The translations under genes and the position numbers were made by a program. A stretch of DNA of 38,365 nt, taken from assembly GCA_023250815.1 (NCBI GenBank), contig JAHEZZ010000004.1, positions 1-38,365 on the forward strand. The letters run 5' to 3'. The notes beneath the pieces were generated by a model, which saw nothing but the letters and a program-made list of their open reading frames with translations, was not told the DNA's origin and did not search any database. The stretch is from Bdellovibrionales bacterium (lineage in GTDB: Bacteria > Bdellovibrionota > Bacteriovoracia > Bacteriovoracales > Bacteriovoracaceae). Of this stretch, positions 8,970 to 18,834 are shown piece after piece (the stretch's first letter is position 1; every line of letters begins with the position of its first letter).

Positions 8970-10244
8970 ATGAGCAAAAAAGAAATAATAAAAAAAGGTT
9001 ATTTGGATATTAAAAATTTTTTAATGTCTTACCAAAAAATCTGGGAAAAAGAAGTTATCGACTCATATCCTCAAGCATTTTTGGAGTACCCAAATGAATG
9101 GCCACGTGACCTAGAAAATTTATCATTTGACGATTTGGAAAAACTCGATTCACGCTGCCAAGAATTTTTCCTCGGCACTCATTCTTTTTTCCAAAGCTCT
9201 ACAGGAAAATTAATAAAACAAATTGAGGATTTAGAAAAAAAATGGGCACCCCCTCACTACAATCATCAAAATAATCTAGAATTAAAAATGGCCGATATGC
9301 TTTTTTTAAAACCCAAAAAAAAATATGAAATTGAACAGCTGCTCACTCCTTTGCAAGATTTTTTTTCAGATCTAGAAGTTACTTCTGCCTATGACTTAGG
9401 AGGAGGAGTGGGCCATCTTTCACGCATTATTTCGGAATATTTTAAAACTGGCAAAAATCAAACAATAAAAGTTACTTCGATTGATATCAATTCTGACTTT
9501 CAAAAATCAGGAGAAAAAAAATGGAAAAAATTTAAAAAAGTTAATTTTAATTATCTTAATGCAGACTTAAATACATTAGATATAGATGCTATTGCTGAAC
9601 ATAATTATGCTACGGTGGGACTTCACACCTGTGGAGAATTGGCCATTTCCCAAATGCGGCTGATGAAAAATAGCAAGGCCATGGCCTGTTTTAATGTTCC
9701 CTGCTGTTATCAACATTTAAAAATTGAATCTGCAAATCTTTCTCGCTTTGCCAAAGAAAACCCTTTGCCCTGGACAATCAATGCCCTGACCTTAGCAGCA
9801 AAGGCCCATTACCGTGAAGCTGATAATCCGAAACATAAAAAATCTTTTCAAGATAAATGGCAGGTCAAAAACTATCGCTATGCTCTTCAGATGATCCTTT
9901 GCAAACACCATTTAAATCATATCAGCACTGTTGGTGAGGCCCCGATGAAAGATTATTATCAACCCTTTGCTGACTATGCATTGGCAAAATTAAAACAATT
10001 TAAGATAACAAATGAAACTCATCGGTCATTAGAAATTTTTTATTCAAGCGAAGCAACTCAAAGTAGACTTAAAGAACTTTTTTTATGCAATATTATCCGC
10101 TGGCAATTTGGAAGATTGCTTGAGCTTCTTATTATTTATGATCGTCACCTTTGGGCGCTTGAACAAAACTTTAAAGTGGATTGTTTTAGTGTTTTTAATG
10201 AACGTATCTCTCCCAGGAATACCGCTTTTATTTTGAAAAAATAA
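8970..10244 (+). CDS. SAM-dependent methyltransferase resembling the METTL25/RRNAD1 (Methyltransf_32) family
   Basis: YDLGGGVGHLSR, SIDIN, GLHTCGELA...NVPCCYQHL motif arrangement. Confidence 0.75.
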   Translation: MSKKEIIKKGYLDIKNFLMSYQKIWEKEVIDSYPQAFLEYPNEWPRDLENLSFDDLEKLDSRCQEFFLGTHSFFQSSTGKLIKQIEDLEKKWAPPHYNHQNNLELKMADMLFLKPKKKYEIEQLLTPLQDFFSDLEVTSAYDLGGGVGHLSRIISEYFKTGKNQTIKVTSIDINSDFQKSGEKKWKKFKKVNFNYLNADLNTLDIDAIAEHNYATVGLHTCGELAISQMRLMKNSKAMACFNVPCCYQHLKIESANLSRFAKENPLPWTINALTLAAKAHYREADNPKHKKSFQDKWQVKNYRYALQMILCKHHLNHISTVGEAPMKDYYQPFADYALAKLKQFKITNETHRSLEIFYSSEATQSRLKELFLCNIIRWQFGRLLELLIIYDRHLWALEQNFKVDCFSVFNERISPRNTAFILKK

Positions 10245-10303
10245 CCACCTTATTGGGCCTTCTACATTTTAATATTTTAATATTTTGCGCTACAATAACT
10301 GAT

Positions 10304-11647
10304 ATGAATGACAAAAGAGATTTAACTCGTATCGAAGACCTCTCAGAGTTTTTGCATCAAAATGACCCTGATGTAGAAAGCAAGCTAACTTCGACAAGCG
10401 AAAATATAACAGAGAACATCCCAGAAGATGACGTTGAAGAAGATGAAAAAATAGCAATAGTAGAGGAAGAAGCTCCACCTCATTTTGATCAACTTCAAGC
10501 AGAACACTCTGATACCAAATCCCCCGAAGATGAAGAGGCAATACCCTCAGAAATAACTCCCCCACCTCCCCTTGAAGTTGAATCTCCCAATGAAAATATT
10601 TTAGAATTACCAGCAGAATCCCCTCCTCCATCGATAGAGGTGAAAAGTGAATTAACTCTTAAATTGCCTCTTGAAGAAGAAAAAAATGATACTCTTCAAA
10701 ACAACGTAGCACTCAAAGGCACTAGCGAGAATATATTTCAAGATAGTTTAACAGTACCCGATTTTAACTCAGAATTGTCACAATCTTTTACTGAAGAACC
10801 TCATGGGGAATCAAGAAATATTTTTACTCAATCACCTGAAATAAGTTCACCCATTGCTCCTCGAGAAACTAGGGAAACTTACAGTGATGTTCGCAAATTT
10901 GCCTCAAATATCGTACCTGGTCTTGGAACAGGAGGAGGGCCACCCTACTCCATTTTGTTAAAAAATATTCGCTACCTGGAAGACACAGAAGATATTTTTC
11001 GTATTCTCACTGATCTTGGGGCAATCAGCGCTGAAAATAAAATAGAAAGTGAAAATGCCCTAAAAACTGGAAATTTATTGTTGTCCCAATTGAGTGAATT
11101 TGCAGCCATCGTTATTGCCCATAAAATTCGACGATTTGATTTAGACTTAGAAATAGGCCCATCGGAACAAATTCACCCCTCAAAGTTTTATAATGAAGAA
11201 GGTCATGGCCCAATTACTAAAAATAATTTTTTAATTAATCGCGAAGATCATCATGAATTTATTAAAACAGACCTCACACCTTCAGATATATTGTTAACGA
11301 CACAACCCATTTTACAAAATTACCAAATTATCCGCTACATGGGTATTGTCAGCGAACACCTTCTAGTGAACAGCGATGTCCTTCACAGAAATCTTCCCCT
11401 TTCTGATGAAGGACAAATTCCCGATCCCCAAACAGACTTTGCTCCGATGACTGAAGACCTCTACAAAGAACTGCAAAATGCCATCAAAAACAAGGCCCTA
11501 AAAATGGAGGGCAATGCAGTTATTGGAGTTAGTTTTCAAATTACCCCAATGAACAAAGAACCGGAATCTAGCGAACTGCTCTATTACCAAATCTCTTGTA
11601 CTGGCAATGTCGTTTTGGCCGCTAGAATTTCTCAGGATCAATTGTAA
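10304..11647 (+). CDS. Acidic low-complexity N-terminus joined to a C-terminal YbjQ/UPF0145-like domain
   Basis: C-terminus TTQPILQNYQIIRYMGIVSEHLLV...LYKELQNAIKNKALKMEGNAVIGVSFQI...LYYQISCTGNVV follows the YbjQ pattern; start moved from 10253 to ATG 10304. Confidence 0.65.
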   Translation: MNDKRDLTRIEDLSEFLHQNDPDVESKLTSTSENITENIPEDDVEEDEKIAIVEEEAPPHFDQLQAEHSDTKSPEDEEAIPSEITPPPPLEVESPNENILELPAESPPPSIEVKSELTLKLPLEEEKNDTLQNNVALKGTSENIFQDSLTVPDFNSELSQSFTEEPHGESRNIFTQSPEISSPIAPRETRETYSDVRKFASNIVPGLGTGGGPPYSILLKNIRYLEDTEDIFRILTDLGAISAENKIESENALKTGNLLLSQLSEFAAIVIAHKIRRFDLDLEIGPSEQIHPSKFYNEEGHGPITKNNFLINREDHHEFIKTDLTPSDILLTTQPILQNYQIIRYMGIVSEHLLVNSDVLHRNLPLSDEGQIPDPQTDFAPMTEDLYKELQNAIKNKALKMEGNAVIGVSFQITPMNKEPESSELLYYQISCTGNVVLAARISQDQL

Positions 11648-13068
11648 TGTCAAAACTTCTTGACTGCACCCCACCTTTTTATGAAACATTAATTGTCGGC
11701 GGGGGTATTGTCGGAGCAGGGCTTTTTCGAGATCTCTCATTACAAGGAGTAAAAACACTTCTCATCGATAAGAAAGATTTTGCCTCCCAAACGTCGAGTA
11801 AAAGCTCCAAAATGCTACATGGAGGAATTCGTTATTTAGAAAATGGAGATTTTCACTTAGTATGGGAGGCCTTGCATGAAAAAAACCTATGGCTCAAACT
11901 AGCACCTCATTTGTGCAGAGAAAAATCATTTGTCTTACCTATTTACCAAGATTCTGTAAGGCCATTATGGATGTTAAAGGCGGGGCTTTTAATTTATGAC
12001 ATCCTTTCTAGTTTTGAAAATAAACCCCATAAAATTCTTTTAAAAAATGAACTACAAAAATTTCTTCCAGATTTAAAAACCGAAGGCCTAAAAGGTGCTG
12101 GCCTTTATCATGATGTTTATATGGATGACATTAAACTGTGTTTGGAAAATATTTATGATGGCCAGCAAAACCCCGATTGTCGTGCAGTAAATTACATTGG
12201 CATAACAAAATTTGAAAAAAAAGGTCAATTTTTCTATTGTACTTTAGAAGATGAGATAGACAAAAGTACAAAAGAAATTCTCTGTCATCAACTGGTCTTT
12301 GCAACTGGGCCTTTTACTGACTTGCTTTTAGATAAACTAATTGGAAAAAGTTGGAATCATCATCTGCTTCCATCGCAAGGATCCCATCTGTGGATAAAAA
12401 AAGATGTTTTGAATATTGATAACCCATTAGTATTAACCCCAGCTGATGGCCGAGTTATATTTGTTATGCCTTGGGATTATTCTATATTAGTAGGAACCAC
12501 TGAAGTTCGCCCCTCTGGAGAATTTTTTGATATAAAACCCAAGGCCCAGGAAATTAGCTATTTGTTAAATAATCTCAACGAATATTTTCCAGGGAAAAAT
12601 ATCAACGAATCTCATATTCTTTCCTCATTTTCAGGCATCAGACCTCTGGTCAAAGAAGGCCCTGAAATTTTAGGAAAGGCGGCCAGAGAACACAAAGTTT
12701 TCAGACCCAATCACAATATGCATGTGATCATCGGAGGCAAGTACACTACTTTTAGAAAAATGGTGCAAGAAACAGCAGAATCAATCTGCCATTTTTTAGG
12801 TCGTTCTTATAATTCTCATGCCACTATTGATATTTTAAAAAGGCCCAGCATCTTTCCGGCCTTTGAAGACAATCGCAAACTGCTACCAGAAACCATCGAA
12901 GAAATTATTCATACTGAGTCGATTCGCAAATGGGAAGATCTACTTTTCCGAAGGATTGGTGTGCCCGATGTCCATCATTGGCGCCATGAGATTCCTCTTT
13001 TTAATTTTTTTGCGCCATTCATTGCAAAATACACCAATGAATTAGGGCCTTTTCCCTTTGAAAAATAA
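11647..13068 (+). CDS. glpD: FAD-dependent glycerol-3-phosphate dehydrogenase
   Basis: GGGIVGAGLFRDLSLQG, SSKSSKMLHGGIRYLE, TPADGRVIFVMPW, VGTTEV, SGIRPLV, IIGGKYTTFRKM. Confidence 0.93.
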   Translation: MSKLLDCTPPFYETLIVGGGIVGAGLFRDLSLQGVKTLLIDKKDFASQTSSKSSKMLHGGIRYLENGDFHLVWEALHEKNLWLKLAPHLCREKSFVLPIYQDSVRPLWMLKAGLLIYDILSSFENKPHKILLKNELQKFLPDLKTEGLKGAGLYHDVYMDDIKLCLENIYDGQQNPDCRAVNYIGITKFEKKGQFFYCTLEDEIDKSTKEILCHQLVFATGPFTDLLLDKLIGKSWNHHLLPSQGSHLWIKKDVLNIDNPLVLTPADGRVIFVMPWDYSILVGTTEVRPSGEFFDIKPKAQEISYLLNNLNEYFPGKNINESHILSSFSGIRPLVKEGPEILGKAAREHKVFRPNHNMHVIIGGKYTTFRKMVQETAESICHFLGRSYNSHATIDILKRPSIFPAFEDNRKLLPETIEEIIHTESIRKWEDLLFRRIGVPDVHHWRHEIPLFNFFAPFIAKYTNELGPFPFEK

Positions 13069-13090
13069 ACCTTCACAAAAAGGGCAAAGA

Positions 13091-14362
13091 TCACTGGCCT
13101 GTTTTAAGTAAACCAAAAGCATGCTCAAATCCGTAGGCGACAGGATTTACAGCTTGAATAATAAGCTTCTTAACCATATCCCTGTTATTGCTCGCCTCAA
13201 ATTTGGCAACCAATGAACCTTCTCTTCTGATCTGAGAATCCATTTTAGATCCGGTATATATATCCAAAATTGTTCCTGCTCCAGGGGGAAGGGGAAGAAC
13301 TCCATAAATAAATCTTACGATGGTAAAATAAATTCTCTTCGCCAAAACTAATTTTGGCCTTTGATAATAATAAGAGAGTGAATACCTTCCTTCTACTATT
13401 GATTTTTTTGTATAAAAATCAATTAAAACTTGGCCTGAATCTTTTCTTGCTTCAGAATGAAATGGCGTTAAATCAATTACTGGGCCACTAAAATAATCTT
13501 GGTATTTATGCTTTCTGGCCTCAAATTTCTCTTTAACTTTTTCTAGTTTTAAAAGTCCATAAGTATCCCAAGTTTTTCTCGCCTTAAAATGCTCAAAAAT
13601 ATTGTAAAAACTAATATCAGATTCAAAGACACTGCTAATTGCTCTTGCTTGTTCCACCTCTGTCAATCCCAAATCTTCTCCGTGATAAGTTCTAAGATAG
13701 TAAAGAAGCATACTTTGATGTTCTCTTTTCGTTTCATGTAAATAACTCTCGTACATCTTAACAAAATAGATCACCCAAGTAACTGCAGGGCCAACAGGTA
13801 CAATTAATTTAATTTGAGAGGCCGCTTGTCTAATAATTTCTCTAAAAACATTTCTTTTATAGAAATAACCAGGATGATTTAAACTTGCGACAACTTGCCA
13901 ACTCGGAAGGGTCATTTCTTTTTCAATATCTTTTTCCAGCTGATTTAATATAGGATTTATTTTTTCTTTAATTTCATTTAACTCAGGAATTGATTCTTGA
14001 TCCCCCCAAGTCCTTTGTAGTCTGGCCATTAAATTATTTAATTTTTCTGGAAAATCAATTTGATCTTCTGTTAATTTAGAAATGGCCGAGAAATCTGAAC
14101 TTAGTTCTTGGTCAGTAGGATTTGGAACATTTTTATATTGAGCTAAACGTTTCATCCAAAGATCATAACTTGCCCAAACCTCTTCTTTAAGATGTCTACG
14201 ATAAGTGAGTGACCTATCTTTAATTGCAGTCACTTCACCTTGTTCGTTTTTAACTAAGATAAATCGTTCACTATATCCTCTTAATCCGGCCATGACGTTG
14301 ATAGAAATAAATAACGACAAAACAACAAATACACTCAATAATCTCATTTTAAATTGAGACAT
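13091..14362 (-). CDS. Hypothetical secreted/periplasmic protein
   Basis: 423 aa ORF with signal peptide MRLLSVFVVLSLFISINVMAG; family not recognised. Confidence 0.7.
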   Translation of the reverse strand: MSQFKMRLLSVFVVLSLFISINVMAGLRGYSERFILVKNEQGEVTAIKDRSLTYRRHLKEEVWASYDLWMKRLAQYKNVPNPTDQELSSDFSAISKLTEDQIDFPEKLNNLMARLQRTWGDQESIPELNEIKEKINPILNQLEKDIEKEMTLPSWQVVASLNHPGYFYKRNVFREIIRQAASQIKLIVPVGPAVTWVIYFVKMYESYLHETKREHQSMLLYYLRTYHGEDLGLTEVEQARAISSVFESDISFYNIFEHFKARKTWDTYGLLKLEKVKEKFEARKHKYQDYFSGPVIDLTPFHSEARKDSGQVLIDFYTKKSIVEGRYSLSYYYQRPKLVLAKRIYFTIVRFIYGVLPLPPGAGTILDIYTGSKMDSQIRREGSLVAKFEASNNRDMVKKLIIQAVNPVAYGFEHAFGLLKTGQ

Positions 14363-14442
14363 AATATTCTCCTAAATTATTTGGTATCCCGATTTTCGCA
14401 CCGCTCCCGGCAATGTACAAGATTTATAAATTAAGGAATAAA

Positions 14443-15606
14443 TTACCAACGATAAGAAAGACCCGCCATAATTCGCGGGCCACTGGCAACTTTAGAATAA
14501 CTTGAAGAAGCATTGCTAACTTCATACTTTTCAGAACGACGATAATAATCAAGTAAAATTCTGCCACCAAAACCATTTTGAATATAATATTTTCCGCCGA
14601 GACCTAAAGAAAAAAAAGATGCGGCACCTTTAAAGCTCTCATTATATTGTGTGCTCGTAATAGTGACGGAGTCTGAGGTATTTCCAAATCCAAAATACAA
14701 AGCAGAAAAAAGGATCGGCCTTCCATAGGTAAAAGGATCCTCTAGCAAATGCCAGTGTAAACCTACACCATATTCAAAAGAACTTTGTTTTAAATTATCG
14801 GCATTTTCTAGGCCACTTAATTCTTGAATATTATTATGAAGCATAACATTGAGACTAAACTTATGAAGCCAATTTTCTTTTTCCGCAAAATATTTTTCAA
14901 GCCCAATTGAAAAATCCATAAAAGATTGTTTGCCAGGATTAACTCCAGAAGCTGTCGTGCTGCTAACATCTGTAGTCGTTGAAAGGCCGTTAAAATGGGC
15001 CATCCCCCAAATCTCCAGAGTCCATTTTTTGTTGATACCTGCCTTGTTTGAATTAGAAACAACAGGAATATTATCTTCTTCAATTTGTTTTTTATCTATC
15101 CCTTTGCTTTGTACTTCTTCTAGATCATCTAATTCATTGCCATTTGATTTTGAGGCCATCGCCTTTGAAGAAACATCTCCCCTTGCTACTGGAACCGCTA
15201 AAACTTCTGAACCAGCTTCTATTTCTGAATGGGCCTCCACTAACATTTTTGTCGGATCTTCCGTTAATTTAACGGGAGTTGAAATTTTAAGATTAATGAC
15301 TTTATCACTTTCAATTTCTTGAGGATTAACCAAACGATACATTGACCAAATAGAACGTGAAGGTGAGGCCTTAACTACCACTCCTCTGGCGACAACCCCC
15401 GTAGTTAAAAAAAACTTTGCGTGATCACCAACCACAAGACCGTCTTCTAAACCTCTGTTAACCAGCATCGTTTTTTTAGAATTGGAAAGTGAAAGCACTC
15501 TCACTGTTAACTTCTCATCCATTTCTAAAGAGAAAGAAGAAGTTGACCAAAAGAGTAGTGGCCCAAACGTAAGAACAATTATTTTTGGCGCAATTTTGTT
15601 TTTCAT
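14443..15606 (-). CDS. Secreted protein: N-domain (KLTVRVLSLSNSKKTMLVNRGLEDGLVVGDHAKF...) plus beta-barrel-like C-domain (cluster gene 3)
   Basis: Signal peptide; N-domain near-identical to the 16608-15625 product; N-domain resembles FlgT_C-like small domains (tentative). Confidence 0.75.
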   Translation of the reverse strand: MKNKIAPKIIVLTFGPLLFWSTSSFSLEMDEKLTVRVLSLSNSKKTMLVNRGLEDGLVVGDHAKFFLTTGVVARGVVVKASPSRSIWSMYRLVNPQEIESDKVINLKISTPVKLTEDPTKMLVEAHSEIEAGSEVLAVPVARGDVSSKAMASKSNGNELDDLEEVQSKGIDKKQIEEDNIPVVSNSNKAGINKKWTLEIWGMAHFNGLSTTTDVSSTTASGVNPGKQSFMDFSIGLEKYFAEKENWLHKFSLNVMLHNNIQELSGLENADNLKQSSFEYGVGLHWHLLEDPFTYGRPILFSALYFGFGNTSDSVTITSTQYNESFKGAASFFSLGLGGKYYIQNGFGGRILLDYYRRSEKYEVSNASSSYSKVASGPRIMAGLSYRW

Positions 15607-15624
15607 AAAACACTACCTCTATTA

Positions 15625-16608
15625 TTAAAACATGACCGATATACCCAAGGCCAACTTAAATTGATTAGAATGAATCTTCCCCTCAACGCTGCTAGGTACC
15701 ACCTCTTCTTTTGTCACAGTGGTAGGTTCATAGGAAAGTACCCCCATAAAGGCCACTCCAACTTTTAAAAAAGTGTAATAAGATTCACTTAAATCAAAAC
15801 GATATTTGATTCCTGTGTGAATGATAGGCAAAGAACTAATCGAGTATAGATATTTTTGCGAAAGAGTAGAAGCACCTAGAAGTGCACTTCCCATACGATA
15901 AGAACTGCCGAGATATATCATAAAATCTTCTAAGACAGAAGGATTGTTGTAGAGATAATAATTGAGCCCAAATAGAAAGGATTTTTCTTCGGCTTGAACA
16001 TTGATTAGGCCAGCATCGTAATAATTTCGTCCAAAAGAATAGTAGAGATCGACCGTCACTTTTTGAAGAAATTCAGCAGCTCTCATAAGATGAAACTCAT
16101 AACCAATATCAAAACTTTTTGCCGCACCCTGATTATTCTCATCTCGTGTATCTGTTGCTTCATTGAGTCCCTTATTAAATTTTAAAATAATTTCATTTCC
16201 CAATCGTTGTTTTAACTGTTTTTTTCTTTGCTTTATTTCTTCCAAGTCCTTGGCCGGCGCTTCTGTTAATTTCACAGGAATTAATATTTTAAGATTAACG
16301 ACTTTATCATTTTCAATTTCTTGAGGATTAACCAAACGATATATTGACCAAATAGAGCGTGAAGGTGACGCCTTAACCACAACTCCTCTAGCGACAACCA
16401 CTGTCGTAATAAAAAATTCCGCATGATCACCCACAACAAGACCGTCTTTAAGACCGCGGTTAACTAGTATAGTTTTTTTAGAATTAGAAAATGAGATTAC
16501 TCTTACACTTAACTTCTGATCCATTGCTAAAGGAAAAGAAGAAGTTGACCAAAGCAGTAAGGACAGAAAGAGAAGAGCAATTATTTTTGGTGCAATTTTA
16601 TTTTTCAT
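15625..16608 (-). CDS. Hybrid secreted protein: N-domain as gene 3, C-terminal barrel as gene 1 (cluster gene 2)
   Basis: Alignment by eye of N- and C-terminal halves with flanking paralogs; start set at MKNKIAP as in gene 3. Confidence 0.8.
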   Translation of the reverse strand: MKNKIAPKIIALLFLSLLLWSTSSFPLAMDQKLSVRVISFSNSKKTILVNRGLKDGLVVGDHAEFFITTVVVARGVVVKASPSRSIWSIYRLVNPQEIENDKVVNLKILIPVKLTEAPAKDLEEIKQRKKQLKQRLGNEIILKFNKGLNEATDTRDENNQGAAKSFDIGYEFHLMRAAEFLQKVTVDLYYSFGRNYYDAGLINVQAEEKSFLFGLNYYLYNNPSVLEDFMIYLGSSYRMGSALLGASTLSQKYLYSISSLPIIHTGIKYRFDLSESYYTFLKVGVAFMGVLSYEPTTVTKEEVVPSSVEGKIHSNQFKLALGISVMF

Positions 16609-16626
16609 AAAATACAACCTCTTTTA

Positions 16627-18216
16627 TCAAAACATCACCGACATACCCAAGGCCAATTTTAGTTGATTGGAATGAATATTTCCTTCAATATTATCAGAAA
16701 CATCGCCTTCTGAACGAAGTGTGGTAGGTTCATAGGAAAGTACACCCACAAACGCCACTCCCACTTTTAAAAAAGTATTGTAAGCATCACTCATATCAAA
16801 GCGATATTTTATTCCACCATGAACAATCGGCAGTGAAGTAATCGAATAAATATATCTTTGTGAAAGGCTAGAAGCATCTAAGAGTGCACTCCCTGAACGA
16901 TAGGAGCTACCAACAAAAACCATAAAATCTTCAAGGGCCGAAGGATCATTATACAAATAGTAATTGAGGCCAAGTTGAAATGACTTTTCCTCCCCATGAA
17001 CATTAATGGCCCCTGCATCGTAATAATTTTTTCCCATAGAATAAAAAAGATCTATTGAAAATTTTCTTAAGGAATCAGAGGCCCTCATAAGATGAAATTC
17101 ATAACCAATATCAAAACTTTTGGCGGTCCTTTGATTACTTGGATCTTGCGTATCAGTTGTTTGGTTGATCCCTTTGTTAAATCTTAAAACGACTTCATTT
17201 CCCGATCGATGCTCTAATGATTTTTTTCTTCGTCTTACTTCTTTTGCCAACTGACTTTTATAAAAAAATTGTTGCAATTCAAGATCATTCATATCACCTG
17301 ACCAAAAAACCGTATCTTGTTTTATTTTAGCTACCGCACGTTGATCGACTAGAACTTCTTTTTGTTTGTCCTCTTTCACTTGATCAAAGACACTCAGGAA
17401 ACTACTTTTTGATTGCATTACTTTACTATATTTATCCCTTCTTTGATTGTGATACATCTTTTTTAGTCCCAATTCTTCATCGTTAAATTTATTTTGAACC
17501 CCTTCGGTCACCGATTGCATAACCCACTTGTTATTTACTTTTCTAACAAGATCGGCCTCCACTACTGTTTCTAATTCTTCAATGCTTAATCCTTCCAAGA
17601 TAGCTCGATATTCATCTTTCCAACCTGTATTCTTTGTTTTGTCATTTTTCCAGCGACTAAAATCTTTTGTTTCTAAATGATGACTGCGATTAGGTGTAGT
17701 CTCCACTATTTTATCACCCACCAAATAATTTTTTTCTGCCTTCACTAAAGATTTCTGCTGTCCCATAATATTTTTATCTATGGCATCCCTGGGATTATTT
17801 GGTGCTAAAATAATTTTTTCCTGCTTTACCCGAAAGTCAGTTCGCCCACTAAATATATCCACCATAGAAACATAACTAAGCACTGAATTTAAAAAAATCA
17901 TTTCAGGATTTTCAATCCTACCTAAATGCCAAAAAGAATAACCCCCGTGAACTTTTATGGCCTCACCGTAAGCAACGGTAGTCAGCTTGGGTTTATCCAT
18001 TCCCTCTTGCAAAACAAATTTTGCCTTACTGCCAATTTTAATACCCTCAAATTCTCCTCGATCTATAATAATACTTTTTTTAGTGCTACTGACATCTAAG
18101 ATCGTAATCATTTTAGGAACGGCGGCAGCATCCACCGCCAAGGCCGATGACAAATAAAATGAGCACGAAAAGATCAAAAGAAGCAACTTAAAACTCAACT
18201 GCAAATTATCATCCAA
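16627..18216 (-). CDS. Secreted protein with diverged N-domain, long linker and C-terminal beta-barrel (cluster gene 1)
   Basis: 529 aa; C-terminal ~190 aa closely matches the gene 2 C-terminus; both end SVMF. Confidence 0.8.
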   Translation of the reverse strand: MDDNLQLSFKLLLLIFSCSFYLSSALAVDAAAVPKMITILDVSSTKKSIIIDRGEFEGIKIGSKAKFVLQEGMDKPKLTTVAYGEAIKVHGGYSFWHLGRIENPEMIFLNSVLSYVSMVDIFSGRTDFRVKQEKIILAPNNPRDAIDKNIMGQQKSLVKAEKNYLVGDKIVETTPNRSHHLETKDFSRWKNDKTKNTGWKDEYRAILEGLSIEELETVVEADLVRKVNNKWVMQSVTEGVQNKFNDEELGLKKMYHNQRRDKYSKVMQSKSSFLSVFDQVKEDKQKEVLVDQRAVAKIKQDTVFWSGDMNDLELQQFFYKSQLAKEVRRRKKSLEHRSGNEVVLRFNKGINQTTDTQDPSNQRTAKSFDIGYEFHLMRASDSLRKFSIDLFYSMGKNYYDAGAINVHGEEKSFQLGLNYYLYNDPSALEDFMVFVGSSYRSGSALLDASSLSQRYIYSITSLPIVHGGIKYRFDMSDAYNTFLKVGVAFVGVLSYEPTTLRSEGDVSDNIEGNIHSNQLKLALGMSVMF

Positions 18217-18226
18217 ACTCTTTTGT

Positions 18227-18324
18227 TATACTCACCACCTTTAAGTTTTCCGGTATGGGAAACTCAGCATTACAAGTGGTATACCTTCGCAGTTTGCTTG
18301 AAAAAAAATTGCGAAGGGTATAAA
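18227..18324 (+). repeat. Dispersed two-hairpin element, copy B
   Basis: TATACTCACCACC..AAGTTTTCC/GGGAAACTC..ATTACAAGTGGTATACC-CTTCGCAGTTT/AAATTGCGAAG-GGTATAAA. Confidence 0.8.
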
Positions 18325-18387
18325 TTTCATTTTAACAGGACAGGCTTAACACGGCCCACAAGGCAATTCTTTCCAAATTCAGACCTT

Positions 18388-18412
18388 TTGGCCCTTGACT
18401 CTCTGGGCCCAA
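18388..18412. other. Hairpin TTGGCCC-N10-GGGCCCAA (one bulge) between element copies B and C
   Basis: Inverted repeat read directly. Confidence 0.4.
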
Positions 18413-18435
18413 CAAAACTATAAAGAGGAAATACT

Positions 18436-18530
18436 TATACTCCTCAGCTTGAGTTTTCCAGACAGAAAAACTCAATTACGAGTGCTGTGCCTGGACAATT
18501 TATTTTCAAATAAACTGCTTGTGGTACAAA
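18436..18530 (+). repeat. Dispersed two-hairpin element, copy C
   Basis: TATACTCCTCAGC-TTGAGTTTT..AAAACTCAA-TTACGAGTGCTGTGCC-CAATTTATTT/AAATAAACTG-CTTGTGGTACAAA. Confidence 0.8.
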
Positions 18531-18540
18531 AGGATTGAGC

Positions 18541-18798
18541 GTGATTCGCAAAAAACAAAAGACCATTTACCGCTATGATTGCACGATTACCGGAGAGAGT
18601 TTCAAGTTAACTCGCGAATCTACTCATCCTCTAGAATTGGTTTCAGTCAAGGCCTTTTATGAAATGAATCCCGACAAAGATGATCGGCCAGAGTACATCA
18701 AAAAACAGGCAGAAGTTGAATGGTTAGAGGAACAAGAAAGAGCTCGTATCGCCGCTGAACAAAGAGCACTCTTTGAAGCGCAAAATAAAGAAAAGTAA
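18541..18798 (+). CDS. Small hypothetical charged protein (GTG start, or TTG at 18535)
   Basis: ~85 aa ORF, RBS-like aaagga, directly upstream of trxB. Confidence 0.6.
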   Translation: MIRKKQKTIYRYDCTITGESFKLTRESTHPLELVSVKAFYEMNPDKDDRPEYIKKQAEVEWLEEQERARIAAEQRALFEAQNKEK

Positions 18799-18834
18799 TA
18801 CCAATTCCAATCGAAAAATTTTAAGGAGCAATTT

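Noticed and set aside
10290-10631. 113 aa antisense ORF
   Set aside because: Leu-rich mirror of the acidic low-complexity region on the other strand.
14930-15322. 130 aa antisense ORF inside cluster gene 3
   Set aside because: Shadow ORF opposite a well-supported CDS with a paralog in the same frame.
18223-18423. 66 aa plus-strand ORF
   Set aside because: Starts inside element copy B and spans the spacer hairpin; no coding signature.
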